A stretch of 49,016 nucleotides of DNA from positions 1 to 49,016 of the forward strand of contig JAFQRZ010000017.1 of the NCBI GenBank assembly GCA_017409825.1. The letters are read 5' to 3'. The notes beneath the pieces are model-generated. The model searched no databases, was not told the DNA's origin, and saw nothing but the letters and a program-made list of their open reading frames with translations. Of this stretch, positions 1-8,655 are shown piece after piece. Numbering within the stretch: the first letter of the stretch is position 1; each line of letters opens with the position of its first letter. A program made the translations under genes and the position numbers. The DNA comes from Agathobacter sp. (GTDB lineage: Bacteria; Bacillota; Clostridia; Lachnospirales; Lachnospiraceae).

Positions 1-66
1 TACTTAGAGATGCTAGGAAAGGATGTACCAGTGTCTTTCCCACATCGGAGCATACTTCGCAGATAG
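1..66 (+). CDS. possible 3' end of a gene cut by the window edge
   Basis: Frame 1 on plus is open from base 1 to a TAG at 64-66, giving about 21 residues that end in KDVPVSFPHRSILRR. The pattern of a Gly-Lys turn followed by VPVS and a basic end resembles the C-terminus of LytTR DNA-binding domains. The stretch is too short for a firm call, and another plus frame and one minus frame are also open here. Bases 67-249 hold no gene or terminator that I can defend. Confidence 0.2.
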   Translation, partial: YLEMLGKDVPVSFPHRSILRR

Positions 67-249
67 TAAAATGGTTGAAAGACATAAAACTTAAGCCGTA
101 ATTGTGTTTCAAGAAATTTAAGCGTTTTCCCTAAAAGTTCGCAAATGCATCCACAATACAGAGGAAAATATATTTCAAAGCATGAAGCCAAGGCGTCAGC
201 AAATCGGATTTTTCTTAAGACAAACTTTACGAATTGAAGAAGACTTCTC

Positions 250-1185
250 TTATCCCTCCACTACAGCCTCTTCTAATTGTTCCTGAATCTGGGCACGATT
301 TCTCATACGTTCATCACGCATATCCTTTAATACATGAATTGTACTCGTAATCTGCTCTCTGGTATTTTGTGCCTGAGCAAGAGAGTTTTCGATTTTCTCT
401 TTGATGTCCCAATCGGTAAAAATATTGTCAAAGAACCAGTCCGCAAATTTCGAGAAATCATCCATTTCAATCTGAATATCCGAATCAATTTGCACATCTG
501 CTAGTTCCGTCTTAAAACGACGCAGCTCATTTCGCAAATCTGCAATCATATCCTGCGCACTATTGAGATGCTCGTGTTTTTGCATATCAATCAGCATACT
601 ATCCATAAATGTATCCCATTCTGCCAATTTATCTGCTTCTTCTAATTCTGTAACAATGTTGTCCGCCAAATCGAATGCTCTGTATCCTGCATCCAGCGCC
701 TCTTCCAGCTCCACGATTTCATTTCCAAGGCTGGAGATATCCTTTTCCATCAGCATAATATCATTTGCTTTACGAGTCGCTTCCATCTTTAAAGAATTCT
801 TTTTCTGCTCATACAAATGCTGGTATTCTGCTTCGCAATCTGAGAGTTTCGCCAATTCGTCCTTGCAATAACTGATGTCCGCCTGAATCCCTCGCAAATC
901 ACTAAATGCTGCATCATACTTCATGGTCGCAGTATAGGCCTCCTGACGTTCTTTCGATAATTTTTCATCAATACTGCCAGCTAATGTAAAGAACAGCACC
1001 TTAATATTCTTGCCTTCCAGCTTGTCTACATCCATCTGCTCTTTCTTCTTCACTTCGGCGAGTTCCGCCACTTTCTTTGCAACCTCATTTTCCTGCTGCG
1101 CTAGTTCCTGCAACTGTGCCTCCAGACGTTTTTTCTGTGCACGCTGTCTATGTAATTCCTTTAATTTCTCATCAAAATATGTCAT
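250..1185 (-). CDS. coiled-coil cytoplasmic protein of unknown function
   Basis: A 311-residue, highly charged protein without signal peptide or membrane segment. Long heptad-like stretches rich in Glu, Lys, Gln and Leu run through most of its length (about residues 1-180 and 260-310), so it should form extended coiled coils. I chose the ATG at 1185 because an AGGAGG ribosome site sits just before it; a longer reading from 1215 would place that site inside the coding region. It is divergent from the aldo/keto reductase gene and appears monocistronic. Function is unknown; a structural or scaffolding role is only a guess. Confidence 0.8.
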   Translation of the reverse strand: MTYFDEKLKELHRQRAQKKRLEAQLQELAQQENEVAKKVAELAEVKKKEQMDVDKLEGKNIKVLFFTLAGSIDEKLSKERQEAYTATMKYDAAFSDLRGIQADISYCKDELAKLSDCEAEYQHLYEQKKNSLKMEATRKANDIMLMEKDISSLGNEIVELEEALDAGYRAFDLADNIVTELEEADKLAEWDTFMDSMLIDMQKHEHLNSAQDMIADLRNELRRFKTELADVQIDSDIQIEMDDFSKFADWFFDNIFTDWDIKEKIENSLAQAQNTREQITSTIHVLKDMRDERMRNRAQIQEQLEEAVVEG

Positions 1186-1234
1186 AAAAAAACCTCCTGC
1201 CAAAATAAATTGCATACAAAATCTATCTACTTCT

Positions 1235-1240
1235 ATTATA
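1235..1240 (-). promoter_or_regulatory. -10 box candidate for the coiled-coil gene
   Basis: On minus this reads TATAAT, about 50 bases before the start codon at 1185. No good -35 box is visible 16-18 bases upstream. Confidence 0.4.
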
Positions 1241-1245
1241 TTACA

Positions 1246-1275
1246 TTGACTTTCATTTTTCTACCATGATATCAT
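1246..1275 (+). promoter_or_regulatory. promoter candidate for the aldo/keto reductase
   Basis: TTGACT (1246-1251), an 18-base spacer and TATCAT (1270-1275) face the reductase start at 1325. A second -10-like TATACT near 1303 lies too close to the start codon to be preferred. Confidence 0.45.
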
Positions 1276-1324
1276 CAGTTTAAGAAAACATTAAAATTGT
1301 ATATACTACAAGAAAGGCAATGCT

Positions 1325-2332
1325 ATGAAATACACGACACTTGGAAAAACAGGACTACAAATTTCCCGCCTTGGCTTCGGTGGAATCCCTATTCAAAAGG
1401 TGGATGCAGAAACCACACGCACCTTAGTAAAGGCAATGGTAGAAAAAGGGATAAACTATATCGATACTGCCCGCGGATATACGGTCAGCGAAGAATTTTT
1501 AGGCTATGCCCTAGAAGGTTTGCGCGACAAATTTATTCTTGCTACCAAGAGTATGTCCCGCACACGTGATACGATGGCTGCGGACATCGACATCAGCTTA
1601 AATAACTTAAAAACAGATTATATCGACCTTTATCAGGTACATAACCCTACGGCAGAACAGCTTGACCAGGTCGTGGCTCCTGGCGGTGCTTTGGAAGCAC
1701 TCATGGAAGCGAAAGCCGCTGGTAAAATCGGACACATCGGTGTGACCTGCCATACTATTGCTATTTTTGAAAAAGCACTCGAGTATGACTGGGTAGAAAC
1801 CATCATGTTCCCATACAACATCATTGAAAATCAGGGCGAAGAACTCATGCGTAAATGCACCGAGAAAAATATCGGATTTATCGTAATGAAACCACTTGCT
1901 GGCGGTGCTATCGATGATCCAGAGTTGGCACTTCGTTACATCTGTGCAAATCCAGATGTATCCGTTGTCATTCCTGGAATGTATGATGTAAAAGAAATCG
2001 AGCAAAATCTCGCAGCCGTAGAAAATGATGCACCATTTACCGAAGCAGAATTGCAAAAAATGGACGAAATTCGCAAGTCCCTTGGAACCAACTTCTGCCG
2101 CCGCTGCAACTACTGTCAGCCTTGCTCCGCAGGTATCGGCATTTCCGCCCTCTTTATCTTGGAAGGCTACTATGACCGTTATGGCTTGCAGGATTGGGCA
2201 AAGGCTCGCTATGATGCCACACCAATCAAAGCTAGCGCCTGCATTGACTGCGGTGCCTGCGAACCAAGATGCCCATATAATCTGCCAATTCGACAGATGC
2301 TCAAAGGTATCGTTGAAAAATTTGAGAAATAG
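1325..2332 (+). CDS. aldo/keto reductase with C-terminal 4Fe-4S ferredoxin domain
   Basis: A 335-residue cytoplasmic oxidoreductase. Residues 1-240 form an aldo/keto reductase barrel: the family Asp and Tyr are in YIDTARGY, the Lys in ILATKS, and the His in YQVHNP. From about residue 255 the protein becomes cysteine-rich, with FCRRCNYCQPC and then CIDCGACEPRCP, the latter a ferredoxin-type Fe-S ligand set. This fusion is common in anaerobic clostridia and suggests electron transfer through an iron-sulfur centre, not simple NADPH chemistry alone. The physiological substrate cannot be told. The gene stands alone on plus between a divergent promoter region and a bidirectional terminator. Confidence 0.92.
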   Translation: MKYTTLGKTGLQISRLGFGGIPIQKVDAETTRTLVKAMVEKGINYIDTARGYTVSEEFLGYALEGLRDKFILATKSMSRTRDTMAADIDISLNNLKTDYIDLYQVHNPTAEQLDQVVAPGGALEALMEAKAAGKIGHIGVTCHTIAIFEKALEYDWVETIMFPYNIIENQGEELMRKCTEKNIGFIVMKPLAGGAIDDPELALRYICANPDVSVVIPGMYDVKEIEQNLAAVENDAPFTEAELQKMDEIRKSLGTNFCRRCNYCQPCSAGIGISALFILEGYYDRYGLQDWAKARYDATPIKASACIDCGACEPRCPYNLPIRQMLKGIVEKFEK

Positions 2333-2360
2333 GCACTTTCATATTATAGGAATCAACGAA

Positions 2361-2388
2361 AAGGGTATCCACTTCCGTGGATACCCTT
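2361..2388. terminator. bidirectional terminator between convergent genes
   Basis: A perfect 12-bp stem (AAGGGTATCCAC with its complement) and a 4-base loop lie between the reductase stop (2332) and the stop of the GtrA-like gene (2400). U-rich sequence follows the stem in both directions. Confidence 0.85.
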
Positions 2389-2399
2389 TCTAATCATCT

Positions 2400-2996
2400 T
2401 TATTTCTTATTTGCTTCTCCCTCTGGGAAAATAATCTTAAATACAAAGAAGAATACTACCATGGAAATGGTTCCCATAATCATCGTTGAACCGATGTTGT
2501 AAAGCCATGTTGGAACAAAATGTCCAGCTACTGCTACCCACACACAGTTAATCGAATTTACCACAAAGGTAATCACTACCCATGCAATGAAATACCACAT
2601 CGCCTGATAAAATGGATTTCCTTTGCTGCGGAAGGTGATATTTCTCTGGAGCGGGAAGTTAATCACCTGTGCGAGGAAAGAGCCTACCAGCATCGCTATA
2701 AGATACCCCAATCCTCCACCGATAACTACATTTCCTGCTGCATCATATACCACGTCATATCCTAATGCATTCCATGTAAAATCAATTCCAAACAAACTTA
2801 CTGGAATTGCTGGCCAGCTCCATTCGGTACCAGCCAACTCCAAACCCAAAAGATTTGGAAGAAACGCATATATGATATATTGTACTACTGTTACTAAATT
2901 ACTAAAGATAAAAAACAGACCACCTTCACGCACCCATTTTGCTGCCTTTGGATGTGTTTCTGCGAAGTTACTCCACAATGTCGTAATTCTATTCAT
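2400..2996 (-). CDS. GtrA-like membrane protein
   Basis: A 198-residue integral membrane protein with four hydrophobic segments (about 27-47, 90-112, 131-152 and 165-188). The stretch INFPLQRNITFRS just after the second segment matches the Asn...Arg...TF signature of the GtrA family, proposed to move polyprenol-linked sugars or to assist glycosylation of surface polymers. It starts 25 bases after the permuted GH3 gene with a good AAGGTGG site, so the two are probably co-transcribed. Assignment to the family is good; the actual substrate is unknown. Confidence 0.8.
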   Translation of the reverse strand: MNRITTLWSNFAETHPKAAKWVREGGLFFIFSNLVTVVQYIIYAFLPNLLGLELAGTEWSWPAIPVSLFGIDFTWNALGYDVVYDAAGNVVIGGGLGYLIAMLVGSFLAQVINFPLQRNITFRSKGNPFYQAMWYFIAWVVITFVVNSINCVWVAVAGHFVPTWLYNIGSTMIMGTISMVVFFFVFKIIFPEGEANKK

Positions 2997-3021
2997 ATAA
3001 ATTCCACCTTAATTTAGAATT

Positions 3022-5892
3022 TTATTCGTTCGCTTTTTTCTGTTTCTTCAATGTAAGTGTTGTCTTAACAATTACAATCGCACTAAGCACCCAAATCACT
3101 GCTGCTAATGCATAAAGTGCCATCTGCCACCATGGGGTAATTTCTACTACCTGACTATCTGCAGAAATACCATTCATTGCGTTACTGTTTGCGATAGCAT
3201 AAATAATATTGTGCGTTGCTTTTCTTACATTGTTCATTACAGTTGGATTGCTTTCATATTCCTTCAATGACCATAATTCTGTGTTAGTATTCAACCAAAG
3301 ATCTGTTCCACCAGCTAAACCAGAAACGATATCCTGATATAACATAGCAGTTACAGAAGCCTGGTCAGTAATTACCATACCTTCAAATCCCCATTCATTA
3401 CGAACAATATCTGTCATCAAGCCTTTATGAGCACCTACCCAACGTGTACCCACACGATTCATCGCCGCCATCATAGCCACTGCATCGCCTTCTGTTGCAG
3501 CCATTTCGAAACCTTTAATAAAGATTTCTCTTGTCGCCTGTTCACTTGCAAATACAGCTAAACCATAACGATTTGTTTCCTGATCGTTTAATGCAAAATG
3601 TTTCATGTAAGGAATACATCCCTTAGAACGTGCGCCAACAGTAACTCTTGCTGCCATCTTACCAGAAAGGAAGCTATCTTCGGAATAGTATTCAAAGTTA
3701 CGTCCAGAATATGGGGAACGATGAATATTTACACCAGGTGCATACCATCCTGTGATACCAAGTGCTAAACTTTCTTCACCGATTGCCCTACCAAAGTCTT
3801 CTACGAGGTCTTCATTCCATGTTGAAGCCATTACTACCTCTGCTGGATATGCCATACCACTTCTACCAGGAACAATAGAGCTAGAGAAACCAGCAGGACC
3901 GTCTTTATCCGCAGTTCCAGGAAGACCTACTGCATCAATCGTAACGGTTGCATAACCGCCCATACGAACCAATCTTGTCATCTGATTCAATGTTAAGGAA
4001 TCCAATAATGCATCCCACAATGGGTCATCATATTCTTTTCCTGCTAATTCAGCTACAGTTACAGTAACTTCTTTGCCAGTTGTAGGCATTGTAGAACCAT
4101 CATTGATAACATCATCACCACGATAGAACTCTAAGTCAGCGATTACGTTATCTGGAGCTGCCCACTGTCCATTCTGATATGTGGTTGGCCATGTACCTGT
4201 CCAATCATTTCTAGTTAAGTATTTAAAATTTGCATCATAATAACGAATATCAACATCTTCCAAATGATTTGTAATTGCATTTCCTGTCTGTGCTGATGTT
4301 GCATAAGTCGTACTATCAAGTTCTGTCACTGTATGCTTATATGTAAAAGCAGCATTTCCTTCTGCTGTCATACCATTTGCTGTTGTATAGCCTTTTGCAG
4401 CCAAGATATTGTTTATTGCATCGTGTGCATTTGTGCCTAATGCAAAATAGTAGTCACCTTCATCAAGAATGTATGTTTTGGCACCATTTGCATCATAAGC
4501 TTTCATATTATCTTTCGAAATCTTAATTTCTACAGTTTCAGACTTTCCTGCTTCTAAAAGCCCTGTCTTATCAAATCCAACCAATTCCACAGATGCTTTT
4601 TCTACACCATTTGTAATGTCATATTCGGTATATGGCGACTGCATATAAATCTGAACGACATCCTTACCAGCTACCTTACCATTATTTGTTACAGTCACAG
4701 ATACAACAAAATTCTCGCCATCTTCTGTTACTTTAAAATCGCTATATCCAAATTCGGTATAAGATAAACCATAACCAAATGGATACTGTACTTCTTTTGC
4801 ATAGTCAAACTGTCCTGCATTTGCTCTTCCAATCACGATATCTTCGTATCTGGTTTCGTAGTAACGATATCCAATATAAATGCTTTCTCCATAAACAAGA
4901 TATTTATCTGTATTTCTTGATTCTGGATTAGCATTTGTAATCGTATAATCACCGATATTTCCAAAAGATGGAGCACTTGTCGAATCATACGCATAGGTAT
5001 CTACCAAACGGCCTGATGGATTAACAGTTCCGTTTAATACTTCTCCAATAGCATACATACCAGTCTGCCCGATACCACCAATCCAGATACAAGCATCTAC
5101 TGCATATTTTTCTAAGAAATCAAGCTCCATTGCATTATTGGAGTTAAGAATAACTACTACATTTTCATAATTATCACATGCATACTTGAGTGTTGCTTCT
5201 TCATTTGGATCAATTTCCAAATACATTACACCTGTGGAAAGCTTAGATGTAGGTAAATCTGAGCTTTCTCCACCACTTCTACCGATTACCACGATAGCTG
5301 CATCACCATAAGCTTTCATTTTGTCTGCAGAAACATTGCTAGTAAGTACATCAAGTGGTACTTCGTTTACCGCAAATTCCCCTGCACCTGTTTCGGATGG
5401 AAAAGTCTTTCTATATTCTTTTCCAGCACCTTTTGTATAGAAATCCCATAAATCTGGATTCACTTCATATCCTGCTTTTTCCAATGCTGCTTTCAAAGAA
5501 ACCGCTTTATCTGCATTTACAGAACCAGAACCGCTACCGCCGTATACGAAATCCACGCTGTTCTGTCCGAATACACTTATCTTTTTCACATTTTTGGTAA
5601 AAGGAAGTGCGTTTTCATTATTTTTTACCAAAACAATACCTTCAGAAGCAATTTCTTCACAAAGTGCTTCTTCGTATTTCACCAAATCTTCATAACTATC
5701 GAAATCACTCTTATAGGTATCTTCTACTTCACCAATAATCTTAGTCGTATCTGCATCCAAGACATTCGAAATCAAATCTGCATACATACCTGTTACTACG
5801 ATTGCAACAATCATAGCGATAGATAAAATCGCACTCAGTGCATATCTTACAACTGCACCTTTTATGGACAAATTTTTCTTACCGTTTGCCAT
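3022..5892 (-). CDS. membrane-anchored, circularly permuted GH3 glycoside hydrolase
   Basis: A 956-residue GH3-family enzyme with domains in reversed order. A transmembrane segment (about 13-35) is followed by the usual C-terminal GH3 domain (about 85-340, with the SVFGQNS and GGSGSGS loops), a fibronectin-III-like domain (about 385-490), and then the catalytic barrel (about 660-900). The barrel carries KHFALND and a probable nucleophile Asp843 in MVITDQAS. A second hydrophobic segment (about 922-944) ends in a Lys-rich tail. The same domain swap is known for Butyrivibrio and Ruminococcus beta-glucosidases, so it is not a rearrangement artefact. The two membrane segments suggest display on the outer face of the membrane. 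A terminator separates it from the lipoprotein gene upstream. Sugar specificity cannot be read from sequence. Confidence 0.93.
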   Translation of the reverse strand: MANGKKNLSIKGAVVRYALSAILSIAMIVAIVVTGMYADLISNVLDADTTKIIGEVEDTYKSDFDSYEDLVKYEEALCEEIASEGIVLVKNNENALPFTKNVKKISVFGQNSVDFVYGGSGSGSVNADKAVSLKAALEKAGYEVNPDLWDFYTKGAGKEYRKTFPSETGAGEFAVNEVPLDVLTSNVSADKMKAYGDAAIVVIGRSGGESSDLPTSKLSTGVMYLEIDPNEEATLKYACDNYENVVVILNSNNAMELDFLEKYAVDACIWIGGIGQTGMYAIGEVLNGTVNPSGRLVDTYAYDSTSAPSFGNIGDYTITNANPESRNTDKYLVYGESIYIGYRYYETRYEDIVIGRANAGQFDYAKEVQYPFGYGLSYTEFGYSDFKVTEDGENFVVSVTVTNNGKVAGKDVVQIYMQSPYTEYDITNGVEKASVELVGFDKTGLLEAGKSETVEIKISKDNMKAYDANGAKTYILDEGDYYFALGTNAHDAINNILAAKGYTTANGMTAEGNAAFTYKHTVTELDSTTYATSAQTGNAITNHLEDVDIRYYDANFKYLTRNDWTGTWPTTYQNGQWAAPDNVIADLEFYRGDDVINDGSTMPTTGKEVTVTVAELAGKEYDDPLWDALLDSLTLNQMTRLVRMGGYATVTIDAVGLPGTADKDGPAGFSSSIVPGRSGMAYPAEVVMASTWNEDLVEDFGRAIGEESLALGITGWYAPGVNIHRSPYSGRNFEYYSEDSFLSGKMAARVTVGARSKGCIPYMKHFALNDQETNRYGLAVFASEQATREIFIKGFEMAATEGDAVAMMAAMNRVGTRWVGAHKGLMTDIVRNEWGFEGMVITDQASVTAMLYQDIVSGLAGGTDLWLNTNTELWSLKEYESNPTVMNNVRKATHNIIYAIANSNAMNGISADSQVVEITPWWQMALYALAAVIWVLSAIVIVKTTLTLKKQKKANE

Positions 5893-5915
5893 ATGAAACC
5901 CCTTTCAAATAAAAA

Positions 5916-5950
5916 GAAGACGAACGAACCACTTACGCTCGTTCGTCTTC
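5916..5950 (-). terminator. terminator between lipoprotein and permuted GH3 gene
   Basis: A 12-bp perfect stem (GAAGACGAACGA and its complement) with an 11-base loop is followed on minus by CTTTTTATTT. It should end transcripts of the lipoprotein gene or throttle read-through into the GH3 gene. Confidence 0.8.
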
Positions 5951-5962
5951 GGTTGTTCTTTC

Positions 5963-6511
5963 CTATTTCATTTCAAATTCGAAATGACATGTGTCAGCAC
6001 CTTCTGCATTCTGTGCAATGTAGATGGTTGTTTCTTTTCCATAGCCAAGTTCTGAGATAAACTTATCTTTTGCGATAGCTACGTCATCCCCACCTGGAAT
6101 GATGAATTCTGTATCAACATCTGTATCATAATCAAATGCATATCCGCCTAATGTAGAGTATGAACCATATACGATACGTTCAGCTGCTGATAATTTTACA
6201 GAATGATAACCATCTGCTACTGTACCATCTTCGTATGTACCATAAACTGTGAAGTTTGTTACGCCGCCAGCCATTTCTGACATGATAACGATTTCTGCAA
6301 CAACTAATTCATAAGAACCATCATCATAGAGCTTTAAATCATAAGAAGTTGTTGTTGTTCCTAACTTCATACCGCCATAGAGATAATCTCCCATAGCTCC
6401 TGATTCATAGTTTCCTTTCAATGTAGCTTCTTTTCCGCCACATGCTGTGAGTGCGAATGCACTTACTACCATTACTGCACACAATAATAATGCTGTAATT
6501 CTTTTTTTCAT
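5963..6511 (-). CDS. small lipoprotein, beta-rich
   Basis: A 182-residue exported lipoprotein: Lys-Lys-Arg start, hydrophobic core and the lipobox LTACG, with the lipidated Cys at residue 24. The mature part has alternating short hydrophobic and Gly/Tyr-rich segments typical of an all-beta fold. The run LKLYDDGSYELV...VYGTYEDG resembles part of the SGNH-hydrolase lipoprotein at 15357-16580, so both may share a small beta-barrel module. It follows the sensor kinase gene by 93 bases and is closed by its own terminator. No enzymatic motif is visible. Confidence 0.85.
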   Translation of the reverse strand: MKKRITALLLCAVMVVSAFALTACGGKEATLKGNYESGAMGDYLYGGMKLGTTTTSYDLKLYDDGSYELVVAEIVIMSEMAGGVTNFTVYGTYEDGTVADGYHSVKLSAAERIVYGSYSTLGGYAFDYDTDVDTEFIIPGGDDVAIAKDKFISELGYGKETTIYIAQNAEGADTCHFEFEMK

Positions 6512-6604
6512 ATTTGTTTCCTCCCCTGAAAATTTGATATACCCTTGTATATTTATTTTACTTTAACATATCCACAATTATAAAACTACTTTTTACACAA
6601 ACTG

Positions 6605-7933
6605 CTATTTTTCTGCACAAACGGTACTCTTAAGTGGAATTAAAATCTTGAGATTAAACCACTGATTCTCGGTATCAATATCCACAGCCCCGTCATATTT
6701 GTAAGCCGTATATCGAATACTCTTAATGCCATATCCATGAAATGTTTTGTCCGCCTTTGTCGTTTTTATCTGTCCCTCTGCCAATTCCAGACCACCTTCA
6801 TAGTAATTCTCCACTCGAATCATTACAAAATCCATCTGCTTGGATACGGATAAATGAATCAAGCGTTTTTCTTTATCTTCAATTTTTAAAACTGACTCAA
6901 TAGCATTATCCAGTGCATTACCAAAAATACTACATATATCCATCGTTTCCATGAAATCTAAAAGACTTCCATCCACTACACTCGTAAGAGTAATTCCGTG
7001 TTTATCACAATACATACTTTTACTGGTAAGTACCGTATCTAAAACTCCATTGCCTGTCTTATTCTGTAATTCATACTGTTTGATTTCATCCTCCATCTGA
7101 TTCAAAAAGGCATTTCTCTTTTCTGGATCCTGTTCCTTGCGAAGGACCTCTATCTGATGTTTCAAATCATGATATTTATAGTTAATCAACTCGATACTCT
7201 CGCGAGACTGCTTATACTGTAAATACTGATTCTGCAATACATTCTGCACAGACTCCAATTCCATTCGCATTTTGTTTTCACAGCAAAGTACCCAGTGTGC
7301 ATACAGCATTGCAACACCTGCGATATCTACAAGCGTTCGAACATTTGCTATCTCCTGCGAATAATCCCCGCTAAATGGTGTCTCTCTCGTTATAAAGCTT
7401 AAATTACTTACCGAAAATACAATCACTGCAATAAATAATGCTGTAATCCAGTCTTTGCGATTGATATCTAGATAACCATCGACTGGCATATGTCCTTTCA
7501 TGATATTCCACATGCTCAAAACCACAAGACCATAAACTACTATAATAAATATGCCCTGCTTCCACCATGCTTCCTCTTGTCCGCCATCAAAAACCAGATT
7601 AAACCATTGCCACTCTAAAGAAGCCATCCCTTCTGCAAGCACGAAAGCAAAAAAGCCATAGTAACAGCTCTCCCAATAGGAAGTCTTGCAACATCCATAT
7701 ATCAACAAGGTCATATTTATATAAGCTACGAACATACAAGGAATCCACAGCCACAAGCTGACCGTTCCTGTAAAATGCATGAATATCATCTGTGCAACTA
7801 AAACTGCTATTGAAATACATACACTTTTCTTTCGCTCAAATCTTGGTCGAAGCACTGCAATAAACACAAGACAAGCCGCCCATTCTGCAATCGCAGTATA
7901 GATTCTCGGAATATCTGGTATCGCATTTCCCAT
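6605..7933 (-). CDS. AgrC/ComD-type sensor histidine kinase (GHKL)
   Basis: A 442-residue membrane kinase. The first 215 residues hold about six hydrophobic segments. A short coiled-coil linker leads to the phosphoacceptor motif KYHDLKH (His255), followed by the N-box NALDNAIES and the glycine motif HGYGIKS of a GHKL ATPase. This is the layout of peptide-sensing AgrC-like kinases. The ATG at 7933 is chosen because AGGTG lies eight bases upstream; an alternative TTG start lies seven codons earlier. The start overlaps the response regulator stop by one base (TAATG), so the pair is translationally coupled. No AgrB/AgrD pair is visible nearby, so the ligand is unknown. Confidence 0.92.
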   Translation of the reverse strand: MGNAIPDIPRIYTAIAEWAACLVFIAVLRPRFERKKSVCISIAVLVAQMIFMHFTGTVSLWLWIPCMFVAYINMTLLIYGCCKTSYWESCYYGFFAFVLAEGMASLEWQWFNLVFDGGQEEAWWKQGIFIIVVYGLVVLSMWNIMKGHMPVDGYLDINRKDWITALFIAVIVFSVSNLSFITRETPFSGDYSQEIANVRTLVDIAGVAMLYAHWVLCCENKMRMELESVQNVLQNQYLQYKQSRESIELINYKYHDLKHQIEVLRKEQDPEKRNAFLNQMEDEIKQYELQNKTGNGVLDTVLTSKSMYCDKHGITLTSVVDGSLLDFMETMDICSIFGNALDNAIESVLKIEDKEKRLIHLSVSKQMDFVMIRVENYYEGGLELAEGQIKTTKADKTFHGYGIKSIRYTAYKYDGAVDIDTENQWFNLKILIPLKSTVCAEK

Positions 7934-8643
7934 TATTTCATCACCTCTCCCCAATATCTCGTCAGAGCTTCCATAAATTCTTTTTTCCTAGCACGGCTAA
8001 GACCAAGCTGCTCCCCTCGTACAATCGCACACCCATCCAATACACGCTCTACATGTGCTAGATTAATTAGATAACCCTTGTTTCCACGATAAAAATTCAG
8101 TGCAGATAACTCTTTTTCCAGCTCCTTCATCGTACCAGAACTTTCATAACAACCTGTATGTGTGTGAAAAATTAAGGTATGTCCCTGACTCTCGATATAG
8201 GTAATATTCGCTACATCCAAACGAACTGTACCACCTTTTATACTTATGGCAATGGTCTTACTTTCTCTCTTTTTCATACGACCTATCGCGCGACTTAATC
8301 TCTGTGAAAAAGCGAAATAAGATACCGGCTTTAACACATAATCCAAGGCATCTACTGCATATCCACGGATTGCATACTGTGGCATATTCGTAATAAACAT
8401 GATAACCACTTCTGTATCTACTTTACGAATTTCCTCTGCGGCAGACATGCCATCCATAAATTTCATCTCTACATCCATCAAGATAATATCGTATACTGGT
8501 TTATATTTATTTACGATTTCATCGCCATCAGAAAAAAGCGAGATTTCAAAAACCTCGCCATTTTCGCTTTCGTATTGTCTTAAATATTCCTGCAACTGCA
8601 TGGCATACGCATGCTCGTCTTCCACAATTGCAATCTTTATCAT
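7933..8643 (-). CDS. LytTR-family response regulator (AgrA-like)
   Basis: A 236-residue cytoplasmic transcription factor. Residues 1-120 form a receiver with acidic pocket EDE and phosphoacceptor Asp57 in ILMDVEM; the conserved Lys is in VLKPVS. Residues 130-234 form a LytTR DNA-binding domain, with IAYIES-like strands, YRGNKGYLINL and the basic end LSRARKKEF. It sits 12 bases after the GH3 gene at 8656-11085 and overlaps the kinase, so GH3, regulator and kinase are one operon. I infer control of the neighbouring glycosidase genes or of cell-density behaviour; no target site was identified. Confidence 0.93.
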   Translation of the reverse strand: MIKIAIVEDEHAYAMQLQEYLRQYESENGEVFEISLFSDGDEIVNKYKPVYDIILMDVEMKFMDGMSAAEEIRKVDTEVVIMFITNMPQYAIRGYAVDALDYVLKPVSYFAFSQRLSRAIGRMKKRESKTIAISIKGGTVRLDVANITYIESQGHTLIFHTHTGCYESSGTMKELEKELSALNFYRGNKGYLINLAHVERVLDGCAIVRGEQLGLSRARKKEFMEALTRYWGEVMK

Positions 8644-8655
8644 ACGAATTCTCCT

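Noticed and set aside
1-200. Open minus frame running off the left edge
   Set aside because: It has no start or stop in view, and its translated sequence is Cys/Phe/Tyr/Leu-rich and unlike a normal protein.
1607-2056. 149-codon minus frame within the aldo/keto reductase
   Set aside because: Antisense to an intact barrel with recognisable active-site residues.
3022-5892. Apparent assembly rearrangement of a GH3 gene
   Set aside because: The reading frame is intact across the domain junctions, and permuted GH3 enzymes are established in related bacteria.
5963-8643. A hidden AgrD-like pheromone gene near the LytTR system
   Set aside because: No AgrB-like protease and no small ORF with ribosome site and Cys-containing core were found in the gaps.
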